Program-made: the position numbers and the translations under genes
Shown here: positions 1 to 5,206 of the stretch, in pieces
Position numbering within the stretch: the first letter of the stretch is position 1
Layout: each line of letters begins with the position of its first letter
The notes under the pieces: model-generated
What the model was told of the DNA's origin: nothing
What the model saw: the letters and a program-made list of their open reading frames with translations, nothing else
Database searches by the model: none
NCBI GenBank assembly: GCA_903930085.1
Contig: CAIYXD010000415.1
Coordinates: 1 to 5,206, forward strand
Source of the DNA: an uncultured Flavobacteriia bacterium
GTDB lineage: Bacteria > Bacteroidota > Bacteroidia > Flavobacteriales_D > Crocinitomicaceae
Reading direction: 5' to 3'
Length of the DNA stretch: 5,206 nucleotides

Positions 1-363
1 AAAGTCAGAAATATTCTGGTCAAGACTTAGCTTCCCCCTCTCAAACAATTGCATGATTCCCAAACTTGTAATTGCTTTGGTTTGGCTCATGATTCTGAAA
101 ATAGCGTCATTCTGCATAGGTTTTTTATTCAAAAGATTTGAATATCCACTTCCTTTGTAATAGACTACTTGATTATCTTTGACAATAATTACAACAGTGC
201 CAACTAACCAGTTCTTATCTTCGTAATTCTTTAATATGGTATCAATCTGATTCAATCGTTCATAATTAAAACCATTATGTTGTTTAACTATTGGTGAAAG
301 AGTTTGTGAAATCGCATTTTTAAAAGTAAATAAAATGAAAATGATACTGATGATGTTTTTCAT
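1..363 (-). CDS. Exported serine hydrolase, beta-lactamase class C/PBP-like, N-terminal part only
   Basis: The frame opens with ATG at 363-361 and stays open for 121 codons to the window edge, so the C-terminal part lies outside. Residues 1-20 form a signal peptide (short basic N-terminus, hydrophobic I/F/L core, cleavage probably near AIS-Q). The mature part has the usual family opening: a strand pair around residues 53-74 (LVGTVVIIVKDNQVVYYKGS), then FRIMSQTKAIT, in which Ser93-Gln-Thr-Lys96 is the SxxK nucleophile motif. MQLFERGKLSLDQNISDF follows, the typical helix and 'gkl.LDd.v' stretch. Family members are periplasmic or lipid-anchored esterases, peptidases or beta-lactamases; substrate cannot be predicted. 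The later YxN and H/KxG motifs are not visible, so an intact active site is unproven. An A-rich leader (AAATTAAAAAT) precedes the ATG. It is the last gene of the minus-strand series, downstream of the element at 428-564. Confidence 0.88.
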   Translation of the reverse strand, partial: MKNIISIIFILFTFKNAISQTLSPIVKQHNGFNYERLNQIDTILKNYEDKNWLVGTVVIIVKDNQVVYYKGSGYSNLLNKKPMQNDAIFRIMSQTKAITSLGIMQLFERGKLSLDQNISDF

Positions 364-427
364 ATTTTTAATTTAGATTAATTTTCTTGTTGTCCTGATT
401 TTTTCTGCATATAATAAGTGTGAAAAT

Positions 428-564
428 GGCTTATAACGTTTTAGGGCTTTGCGTTCGGGCAGGCAACCGAAGCACAAATGCCGATATTATTACTAAAATT
501 GAATTGAAAAACTGCTGTTGAATTTTGCACTTCAGCCCGCCTGATGCAAAACCCTTGTTAGCGG
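428..564. repeat. Cassette-boundary inverted repeat A (attC-like)
   Basis: The left box GGCTTATAAC (428-437) and right box GTTAGCGG (557-564) enclose a long imperfect hairpin. Its arms are 443-464 and 535-555, pairing AGGGCTTTGC with GCAAAACCCT and then GGGCAGGC with GCCCGCC, with a one-base bulge. The two outer boxes do not pair with each other. The right box pairs instead with the left box of the next element (1751-1758), across the propeller gene. The central part (492-522) resembles the same part of the element at 1751-1884. It fills most of the 228-base gap between the hydrolase and propeller genes. For minus-strand transcription it lies downstream of the propeller stop codon and upstream of the hydrolase start, so it could act as a terminator. 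I see no strong promoter in it. An attC-like recombination site is the favoured reading; a MITE-like repeat is the alternative. Confidence 0.7.
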
Positions 565-591
565 TTGCTCATTTTGTGTCTTACTGTTAAT

Positions 592-1713
592 TTATTCTAT
601 AATAAATTCTGCAAATGTCGTTCCGTTGAATTTGCAGATACCATTGCCGTCTGTTCCAAACCATAGTTCTCCGTTTTTGTCTTTAAAAATTGTATTTATT
701 GCGTTACTAGTTAGGCCGTCTTTGGTTGTGTAATTAGTCAAGTTGTTTCCGTCATATTTCCAAACTCCAGCGTCAACAGTTCCAACCCAGATGTTTCCAT
801 TATTGTCTTCGTTTATCGAATATATACGAGCCAAAGTTCCTAATCCTATTTTTCCAGATGCTCTAAAGTCGGCATTATTAAGTCCTTTTTCTTCTGTGAA
901 ATTTGTCAAAGTCTTTCCGTCATATTGGAATAATCCAGCACCATTATTTCCAAACCAAATTTTCCCCTTACTGTCTTCAAATAAACTAAGAACGGCAGGT
1001 CCGGACAATCCTTTTTCTTTAAACCAAGTTAGTTTGTTACCATCATATCTGCATACTCCTTCTGCTTGCGTACCAAACCAGATATTTCCTTTCTTGTCTT
1101 TGAGGATACAATAGACGCCATAACGACTAAGCGAAAAAGGGGTGTTCATTTGTGCGTTTGAACTTGATGGGTCAAATGGTAAATAGTCAAGTGAAAGATT
1201 ACGGTGCCTGAACACGCCACCGCCAGCGAAAAACCATAAATCGTTTTTTTTTGATTTCCAGTCGGTTTCTGTGCCGTTAGTTATTTTGACTTTATTGGTA
1301 AGTGGTATGATTTTTTTGCCATCAAATTTACTAATGTCGAATGTACCTGCCCCTAACCAAATATTTCCCAAATCATCTTCTTGAATGTTTATTACTTGAT
1401 TGTCCGCAAGTCCATCCTTCACGGTAAATTGTGTCAATGTTTTTGTGTCGTAACGATAAACACCTGCCCCATTTGTCCCAATCCAATAATTGCCATTTTT
1501 GTCTTGAAAAATACTACGTATGTTCTTGTCAATGGTTTTTAAAGTTGTTGAATTATATTGGTTAATCTGCTGTGATGTTTGAGTCGTTGCGGAATGCCTT
1601 TCCACTTTATTATTTGAATTGTCTGATTTAATTTGTCCGTTGCAAGAAGACAAAAAGACAAAAAGGAAAGTAGAAATTGTGAACTGTATAATAGTTATTT
1701 TAAAGTTACTCAT
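592..1713 (-). CDS. Lipoprotein with seven two-component-regulator propeller repeats
   Basis: This is a 373-residue predicted surface or periplasmic lipoprotein. Residues 1-24 are a type II signal peptide with lipobox L21-S-S-C24, so Cys24 should be lipidated. Residues 25-60 are a Ser/Thr/Asn/Gln-rich linker. The rest is a series of Reg_prop-type repeats (D-x-x-G-N-I-W-F-G-T, then G-V-x-x-Y-D-G, L-T-x-F-T, K-D-G-L) at about 64-104, 106-140, 150-180 (degenerate, no GNIW), 199-237, 240-280, 296-336 and 338-373. Seven units would fill one seven-bladed beta-propeller. In Bacteroidota such repeats usually form one or two sensor propellers of hybrid histidine kinases, followed by a Y_Y_Y domain, membrane helix and kinase. 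None of those is present, so this is a free propeller whose ligand is unknown. The start is chosen because it gives a complete lipoprotein signal; its leader is A-rich (TTAAAATACTAAA). It sits alone between elements A and B. Confidence 0.9.
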   Translation of the reverse strand: MSNFKITIIQFTISTFLFVFLSSCNGQIKSDNSNNKVERHSATTQTSQQINQYNSTTLKTIDKNIRSIFQDKNGNYWIGTNGAGVYRYDTKTLTQFTVKDGLADNQVINIQEDDLGNIWLGAGTFDISKFDGKKIIPLTNKVKITNGTETDWKSKKNDLWFFAGGGVFRHRNLSLDYLPFDPSSSNAQMNTPFSLSRYGVYCILKDKKGNIWFGTQAEGVCRYDGNKLTWFKEKGLSGPAVLSLFEDSKGKIWFGNNGAGLFQYDGKTLTNFTEEKGLNNADFRASGKIGLGTLARIYSINEDNNGNIWVGTVDAGVWKYDGNNLTNYTTKDGLTSNAINTIFKDKNGELWFGTDGNGICKFNGTTFAEFIIE

Positions 1714-1750
1714 TTTAGTATTTTAATTGTTGGTCGATTGTCACGAGTTG

Positions 1751-1884
1751 CCGCTAACGTTTCGCAGCTGCCCGAAGGGCGGGACTTTTACCACAAAACT
1801 TGATTTGAAAAACTAATGCTTGATTAACTACAAAACTGTCTTTGGAACACGAAACCCCGCCTTTTGGGTAGATGCTGTTAGCGG
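1751..1884. repeat. Cassette-boundary inverted repeat B (attC-like)
   Basis: The left box CCGCTAAC (1751-1758) and right box GTTAGCGG (1877-1884) are exact complements. The inner arms 1764-1788 and 1851-1875 match at 18 of 25 positions. Several of the differences are G/A or C/T changes that still permit G-U pairing if the strand is folded. The centre (1793-1824) holds the motif ACAAAACTTGATTTGAAAAA, closely matched in element A and, less closely, in element C. The element lies between the stop codon of the 189-residue gene and the start of the propeller gene, so in minus-strand transcripts it could end one message and lead the next. A 62-codon minus-strand frame (1942-1754, TTG start) runs through it, but the repeat itself encodes more than half of that frame, so I do not call a gene. 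Confidence 0.72.
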
Positions 1885-1934
1885 TTCGGGCTTCTTTTTC
1901 AGCGTCAATTTTTTGTCTGTTTTCGAAATTCATT

Positions 1935-2504
1935 TTAGTCAAATATGTCTCTTACAAAAACTTTTGTGCTGTCTAAATTAGTCCAAATTGTTTGAATGTT
2001 TTTACTGTCGTTTGTTGAATATTCGTAAACCATAATTGTGTCGCCCAAAGTCGTTGGATTAAACCAGTCTAATGTCTCACCATAAGGAATTTTTCCGTCC
2101 CATTTTGCTGTCGAAAGTTTTTCTTTTGTAAACTCGTGTTTGGATAAAATTCGTTTTAATTCATCTGGGCAAGTTTCAAAGTGTAACCAAATAGCATAGT
2201 CAATTTTTGGAACAACTTGGTCTTGGAAATTCAAAATCTTAATGCAGTCCGTTTGTCTTTTGTCAAACAGTGCGTCATAAATTTCATCACCTGTTCTCGG
2301 TCTTAAAGTTTCTGCTACTTTGTTATAGGTCTTACTTACAAACTTAAATCCTGTCCAAGCTGTCAAACCGATAAATGCAAAAAATAATAGTAAGGCAGTT
2401 AGTTGTAGTTTCTTATTCTTTTTCGTAAAACCCAAAATGAGTGTCACTAGAAAAACCAAAAAAGCAAGTCCTGAAATTATTGTCAATATTATTAATTCCT
2501 TCAT
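1935..2504 (-). CDS. Unrecognised protein with two N-terminal membrane helices
   Basis: This 189-residue protein belongs to no family I recognise. Residues 3-26 and 33-55 are strongly hydrophobic helices separated by the basic turn TKKNKK (27-32), giving a membrane hairpin with both ends on the same side. By the positive-inside rule the KKNKK loop is cytoplasmic, which would place the soluble domain (about 60-189) outside the inner membrane. That domain is mixed alpha/beta in appearance, starts at the GDEIYDALFDKRQTDC stretch (72-87), and has Cys87 and Cys112, which could form a disulfide in the periplasm. Several Trp residues are spread through it (106, 135, 147, 174). The ATG at 2504 is preceded by an A-rich leader (ACGAAACAAAATAATAG). 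A Bacteroidota-type promoter lies about 100 bases upstream, inside element C. The gene is alone between elements B and C. Confidence 0.8.
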   Translation of the reverse strand: MKELIILTIISGLAFLVFLVTLILGFTKKNKKLQLTALLLFFAFIGLTAWTGFKFVSKTYNKVAETLRPRTGDEIYDALFDKRQTDCIKILNFQDQVVPKIDYAIWLHFETCPDELKRILSKHEFTKEKLSTAKWDGKIPYGETLDWFNPTTLGDTIMVYEYSTNDSKNIQTIWTNLDSTKVFVRDIFD

Positions 2505-2550
2505 CTATTATTTTGTTTCGTTGTCTGTCGGTTGTGTTGTCATAGCCTGA

Positions 2551-2690
2551 CCGCTAACGTGTCGCCGCTTCACGAAGTTGCTGATTTTCAAATACTATGA
2601 TTGCAAATATAGACAAAACTTAGTTTCAAAAATTACCAATTCTTATAAATCCCAAACCCCGCAATTTCGTGAAACGGCTGTTGTGTGATG
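2551..2690. repeat. Cassette-boundary inverted repeat C (attC-like), with promoter
   Basis: The left box ACCGCTAAC (2550-2558) pairs with the right box of element B across the 189-residue gene. The right box GTTGTGTGATG (2680-2690) does not pair with the left box of this element. Extended to 2694, it matches the complement of 4103-4117 at 12 of 15 positions, at the other end of the 461-residue gene. The inner arms are 2564-2581 and 2661-2678 (GCCGCTTCACGAAGTTGC against GCCGTTTCACGAAATTGC), 16 of 18 matching. The internal motif at 2613-2641 (ACAAAACTTAGTTTCAAAAA) resembles that of element B. The stop codon of the 461-residue gene lies only a few bases beyond the right box, so the hairpin could also serve as its terminator. 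Confidence 0.72.
2602..2611 (-). promoter_or_regulatory. Bacteroidota-type -7 promoter element for the 189-residue gene
   Basis: On the minus strand this reads TATATTTGCA, an exact match to the TAnnTTTG -7 motif used by the Bacteroidota housekeeping sigma factor, with the commonly following C. A TTTG is present upstream (minus strand, 2630-2627), but only 15 bases separate the two, shorter than the usual spacing, so the -33 half is doubtful. It points toward the start at 2504. A transcript would begin within the left half of element C and include its left arm (2564-2581) in the leader. Confidence 0.5.
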
Positions 2691-2696
2691 TATTTT

Positions 2697-4082
2697 TTAT
2701 TTAGTTTCTGTTTCCAGTTTTTTGATTAGTATTTCGGCTTTCGATTTCTTTTGGTTTATAATAATTAATTGACTTTTGTCTTCTAAAAGAATTTTATAAT
2801 TGAACTCATTTTCTGAATTGAATTTCCAATTGTTAAGTTCTTTAAATTCTTTCTTTAAAAGATTTAATTTTTCTTCGTTATTTTTTGAAATAATGATCAA
2901 TTTTGTTAGCGATGTTTTTTTCATTTTTTCAATTGAACTTTCAGTAATTTCAGTTTCATAATTTGCACTTGAACGATAAGGATATTTTTGGTCAATTATG
3001 TCAAAATTCTTTTCATCTTCAGAAATTACATATCTGTAAGCCATTATGTTATCAAGTTCATTTATCCAATTAGGAAAATTCTCTTCATATTGTTTGATGT
3101 AATTATCAATAAAATTTTTGTCAATTGGTTTTCTTTGAGAGATATACTCATTTACTAATGGATAAATTTGTTTCGCCATTAAATTAATATATTTTCGATT
3201 ATACCATTCTCCAGCATCAATTTTCCCGTCAAGTTTTTCAAATACATAACCATTTCCTAATGAAGTTGCTAAAACTTCGTTCAAAAGTTGGTAGGCATAA
3301 TTACTTGATTTTGATTTGTTTTCTTTGAAGTTTTTATCAATTTCAGTTTTAACTTCAAGAGATTGTTCGTTATAAATAATGTGAAAAATTTCGTGTAACA
3401 TAACACTAAATAAATCTTTATAATCTTTTAAGTTTGTTTGAATTGCACTTATAAAATTGTTGTAGAATGCTTGAGCTGTAAATCCTTGAGAATTTGGTAA
3501 TGGATAGAATGCGATTTTAAATGGAATTGAATTATCCCAACTCGAATTATAAAAAACCAAACCTGTTTCAAAATAGTTTTCTATTTTGTTCACGATAGAA
3601 TATTTTGAAATGTCTAAAATTTGTTGTTCAAACTTTTCTTTATTTGGGTTATAAATTAGTTCGTTATAAATTGGTTTGAACGCTGTTATTATTTCAGTTA
3701 GTTCGTTCAAAGTTTTGTTTGTAACAATTCCTATTGAACGAAGTTTAAAATCTTTTAGGTTTTCGGTTTCAATTAAGTTTTTTTTCAAAATATCTCTAGT
3801 TTGCATTGGAATTTTTGAGCCATTTGGAAACTCTTCAAATTCATAACTATAATCGATTGACAGTTTATCAAATTTTGAGATTAAGTTTTTAAATTTTTCT
3901 GTATTGTATATTGATTTGTTAAATTCAGTTTTAAAAACATTTTCCGGATAGTTTCCGGATAAGTTTTGAATGAACACAAAAATGGCTAATTGTTCCGAAT
4001 ATTTTATTTCAAAAGTTGGTTTTTGGGCAAATGTCAAAGTTGAAATGACACAAAATATAAAAGTTAAAATTCTGTTTTTCAT
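2697..4082 (-). CDS. Secreted putative zinc metalloprotease (HExxH)
   Basis: This 461-residue protein has a cleavable signal peptide (residues 1-19, ending TFA-Q), so it should be periplasmic or secreted. The key motif is MLHEIFHIIYNEQ, in which His230-Glu231-x-x-His234 is the HExxH zinc-binding and catalytic motif. NEVLA follows with Glu269, 35 residues after His234, a plausible third zinc ligand as in gluzincins. The region 25-200 is alpha/beta with no motif I can name. The 300-461 tail is Lys/Glu/Asn-rich, with a beta-strand-rich end. The layout recalls secreted Bacteroidota proteins of the DUF4932 type, but I cannot confirm this. The gene is visibly more A/T-rich than the propeller gene, consistent with separate origin. 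Its leader is only 20 bases from the start to the boundary box at 4103-4117, leaving no room for its own promoter outside element D. It may depend on read-through from the protease gene upstream. Confidence 0.82.
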   Translation of the reverse strand: MKNRILTFIFCVISTLTFAQKPTFEIKYSEQLAIFVFIQNLSGNYPENVFKTEFNKSIYNTEKFKNLISKFDKLSIDYSYEFEEFPNGSKIPMQTRDILKKNLIETENLKDFKLRSIGIVTNKTLNELTEIITAFKPIYNELIYNPNKEKFEQQILDISKYSIVNKIENYFETGLVFYNSSWDNSIPFKIAFYPLPNSQGFTAQAFYNNFISAIQTNLKDYKDLFSVMLHEIFHIIYNEQSLEVKTEIDKNFKENKSKSSNYAYQLLNEVLATSLGNGYVFEKLDGKIDAGEWYNRKYINLMAKQIYPLVNEYISQRKPIDKNFIDNYIKQYEENFPNWINELDNIMAYRYVISEDEKNFDIIDQKYPYRSSANYETEITESSIEKMKKTSLTKLIIISKNNEEKLNLLKKEFKELNNWKFNSENEFNYKILLEDKSQLIIINQKKSKAEILIKKLETETK

Positions 4083-4102
4083 TCTGTTTCGTTTTTTTTG
4101 GT

Positions 4103-4168
4103 AATATATCGAACAACAATCAAAAATAAGCGGTCGTTTTAATGCCGCTTATATTTTGTTAGGCTTAG
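4103..4168. repeat. Short cassette-boundary element D
   Basis: The left box AATATATCGAACAAC (4103-4117) pairs with 2680-2694 across the 461-residue gene. The right box GTTAGGCTTAG (4158-4168) pairs with the box at 5092-5101 across the CAAX protease gene; its GTTAGGC fits the classical integron R' consensus GTTRRRY. Between the boxes is a single stem (4126-4133 with 4145-4152), much shorter than in elements A, B and C, and the shared internal motif is absent. The right box and part of the stem lie inside the last codons of the protease gene: CCT AAC AAA ATA TAA on the minus strand covers the GCCTAAC box and the stop codon. Confidence 0.6.
4122..4152 (-). terminator. Possible intrinsic terminator after the CAAX protease gene
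   Basis: The minus strand reads ATAAGCGG, an 11-base loop, then CCGCTTAT: a perfect 8-bp stem followed by TTTT. This is the shape of a rho-independent terminator, though the T-run is short and the lower stem is A/T-only. The stop codon at 4149-4151 lies in the first arm. The hairpin is also the core of element D, so it could do both jobs. If it terminates well, the 461-residue gene downstream would be poorly transcribed. Confidence 0.45.
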
Positions 4169-5072
4169 TTTTTTTTAATATTATATCTTGATTGGATTCT
4201 GGGAAGTATTTTTCAAAGAATCCTTTCCGTTTAAGATAAACTACAAATAACAAGAACACCAATTGAATAATCACGTTTGAATATTCGACAATCCAGTTAG
4301 AAACGCCCGAGATTTCAATATTGTATATAGCGCCTAATTTCCAATTAGTCCCAAAAAATGAAAAACCCACCCAATTAACTCCACTATGCATTCCAACTGG
4401 CAACCAAATTGAATTTGAATAGAAATACAAAAGTGAAAAAATATATGAAAAGATAAATAGACTTAAAAAATATCCAAGACTAAAATCGTTAAGTACAAAG
4501 TGCCCAAGACTAAATATCAATCCCATGATAATAAATATTACATGATGATTCACGCAGTTCTTTAGTTTTTTAATAGGATAAGCTCTTGTCCCTAATTCTT
4601 CAATAAAGGAATTCCAAAAAATGAATCCGACCAAGAAGTAAAAATAGTATCCTAGATAAGTCAAGATAGGAATATCCGCAGGAATTACTTTAATAAACTT
4701 AACATTTTCAGCACTTAAAATAAAAACAATGTATTTTAGAGAAACTAAAATTGCGCCCAAAATAAACCCAACTAAAATTGTTCTCCAAATTTTACCACCA
4801 AATCCTAATTCAGATATTTTTTTTTGATGGATATATTTTTGAGCTAACCAAATGATCCCAATTGAACATATTCCAAATAGGCAAAAGAAAAAGACATTCC
4901 CGAAACTAACATCAAAGTTAAGGCCAGTATTCTCACGGATATCTATTCCAAATTGCTCTGCAATTTTAATCAACGGCAACATTATTGCTACTGATAAAAA
5001 AACAATCACTATTACGGTAATCATTTTTACTGCTAGGTCTCTATGATATAAATTTTTTAGTTTTTCTGTCAT
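4149..5072 (-). CDS. CPBP (CAAX/Abi-type) intramembrane glutamic protease
   Basis: This 307-residue integral membrane protein has about eight hydrophobic segments (roughly 18-37, 58-78, 96-119, 135-154, 175-193, 198-218, 222-240 and 262-280). The family signature motifs are all present. Motif 1 is Glu158-Glu159-x-x-x-Arg163 (IEELGTRAYPIKKL), motif 2 is FSLGH with His191, and the last is His229-x-x-x-Asn233 (GMHSGVNW). These form the catalytic centre of CPBP proteases, which cleave substrates within the membrane. The ELGFGG stretch near 88-93 before the third segment is also typical. Relatives include Rce1-type CAAX proteases and bacterial proteins tied to bacteriocin maturation or immunity. 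No prenylation or peptide-export gene lies nearby, so the substrate is unknown. The ATG at 5072 follows an A-rich leader (ACTAAACTCAAA). The final residues KPNKI are encoded by the boundary element, suggesting the reading frame was completed by it. Confidence 0.92.
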   Translation of the reverse strand: MTEKLKNLYHRDLAVKMITVIVIVFLSVAIMLPLIKIAEQFGIDIRENTGLNFDVSFGNVFFFCLFGICSIGIIWLAQKYIHQKKISELGFGGKIWRTILVGFILGAILVSLKYIVFILSAENVKFIKVIPADIPILTYLGYYFYFLVGFIFWNSFIEELGTRAYPIKKLKNCVNHHVIFIIMGLIFSLGHFVLNDFSLGYFLSLFIFSYIFSLLYFYSNSIWLPVGMHSGVNWVGFSFFGTNWKLGAIYNIEISGVSNWIVEYSNVIIQLVFLLFVVYLKRKGFFEKYFPESNQDIILKKTKPNKI

Positions 5073-5091
5073 TTTGAGTTTAGTATGCTAT

Positions 5092-5206
5092 TGAGCCTAA
5101 TATTTGGCTACCTGGCGATGTGGCGGATTAACAAAGCCTAAACTTTCGGTTAAACACTGACTTTGCAAGTACAAAACCAACTTTAAATTAAGCCCAAAAC
5201 CCGCCA
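5092..5206. repeat. Cassette-boundary inverted repeat E, cut by the window end
   Basis: The left box TGAGCCTAAT (5092-5101) matches the complement of the right box of element D (GTTAGGCTTA) at 8 of 10 positions, across the CAAX protease gene. It has AAT where the other elements have AAC. A G/C-rich arm follows (5111-5126, with TGGCGG at 5121-5126), and the last six bases CCGCCA (5201-5206) are its exact complement. The second arm is therefore just beginning when the window stops. The internal motif shared with elements B and C is recognisable from 5171 (ACAAAACC, then CTTTAAAT). On the minus strand, TACTTGCA near 5164-5171 is a weak relative of the -7 promoter motif and could serve the protease gene. 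Confidence 0.55.

Noticed and set aside
1..363. Calling the partial hydrolase an antibiotic-resistance beta-lactamase.
   Set aside because: Only the signal peptide and SxxK region are visible. The family is dominated by esterases and peptidases, and the class-defining later motifs are outside the window.
743..1114. A plus-strand open frame of 123 codons.
   Set aside because: It is antisense to the propeller gene. Its repetitive Phe/Pro/Ser pattern mirrors the propeller repeats on the other strand.
592..1713. Tandem DNA repeats in the propeller gene as a possible CRISPR or satellite.
   Set aside because: The repetition is at protein level (blades of about 40 residues) with diverged DNA and an intact frame. 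There are no identical repeats with unique spacers.
1754..1942. A 62-codon minus-strand frame with TTG start (or ATG at 1933).
   Set aside because: Most of it is encoded by inverted repeat B, including both arms and boxes, and it overlaps the end of the 189-residue gene. The composition looks like translated repeat, not protein.
428..2690. Treating the inverted repeats as tRNA or small RNA genes.
   Set aside because: I see no tRNA arms, anticodon loop or CCA-like end. The arms differ between copies while the outer boxes follow the genes, which fits boundary elements better.
4852..5046. A plus-strand open frame of 64 codons.
   Set aside because: It lies wholly antisense to the N-terminal coding region of the CAAX protease, which has strong family motifs. 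It shows no features of its own.
4149..5072. Reading the CPBP protease as part of a bacteriocin or phage-defence operon.
   Set aside because: The family name Abi and its bacteriocin links are suggestive, but no precursor peptide, ABC transporter or defence gene is adjacent, and the flanking boxes suggest an independent unit.

Overview
The window looks like an accessory stretch of a Bacteroidota chromosome, most likely Flavobacteriia or a close relative. The DNA is A/T-rich, start codons are preceded by A-rich leaders without clear Shine-Dalgarno sequences, and one intergenic site matches the Bacteroidota -7 promoter motif (TATATTTG). The proteins have Bacteroidota-style export signals, including a lipobox ending in SSC and signal peptides ending FAQ or ISQ. 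All five genes lie on the minus strand and none is a housekeeping gene.

Reading from high to low coordinates (the direction of transcription), the genes are: a CPBP/CAAX-type intramembrane protease (5072-4149); a secreted protein with an HExxH zinc-protease motif (4082-2697); a small protein with two membrane helices and no recognised family (2504-1935); a lipoprotein made of seven two-component-regulator-type propeller repeats (1713-592); and the N-terminal third of an exported serine hydrolase of the beta-lactamase class C/penicillin-binding type (363 to beyond position 1). All five products are predicted to be membrane-embedded, membrane-anchored or exported. No gene encodes an obvious partner of another.

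The most interesting feature is between the genes. Each junction holds an imperfect inverted repeat (428-564, 1751-1884, 2551-2690, 4103-4168, and 5092 to the window end), bounded by a short box ending in AAC on the left and a box starting with GTT on the right. The two boxes of one element often do not match each other, but the boxes at the two ends of one gene do. Examples are GTTGTGTGATGTATT with AATATATCGAACAAC around the 461-residue gene, and GTTAGGCTTAGT with the matching box around the CAAX protease gene. This is the pattern expected of integron gene cassettes, where the two halves of one recombination site end up at opposite ends of the inserted cassette. I therefore read the window as an integron-like array of one-gene cassettes. 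No integrase is present here, and most boxes do not fit the classical RYYYAAC/GTTRRRY consensus, so this remains an inference. The four long elements also share an internal motif in one orientation, and one carries a good promoter, so they may supply transcription start and stop signals to the genes.
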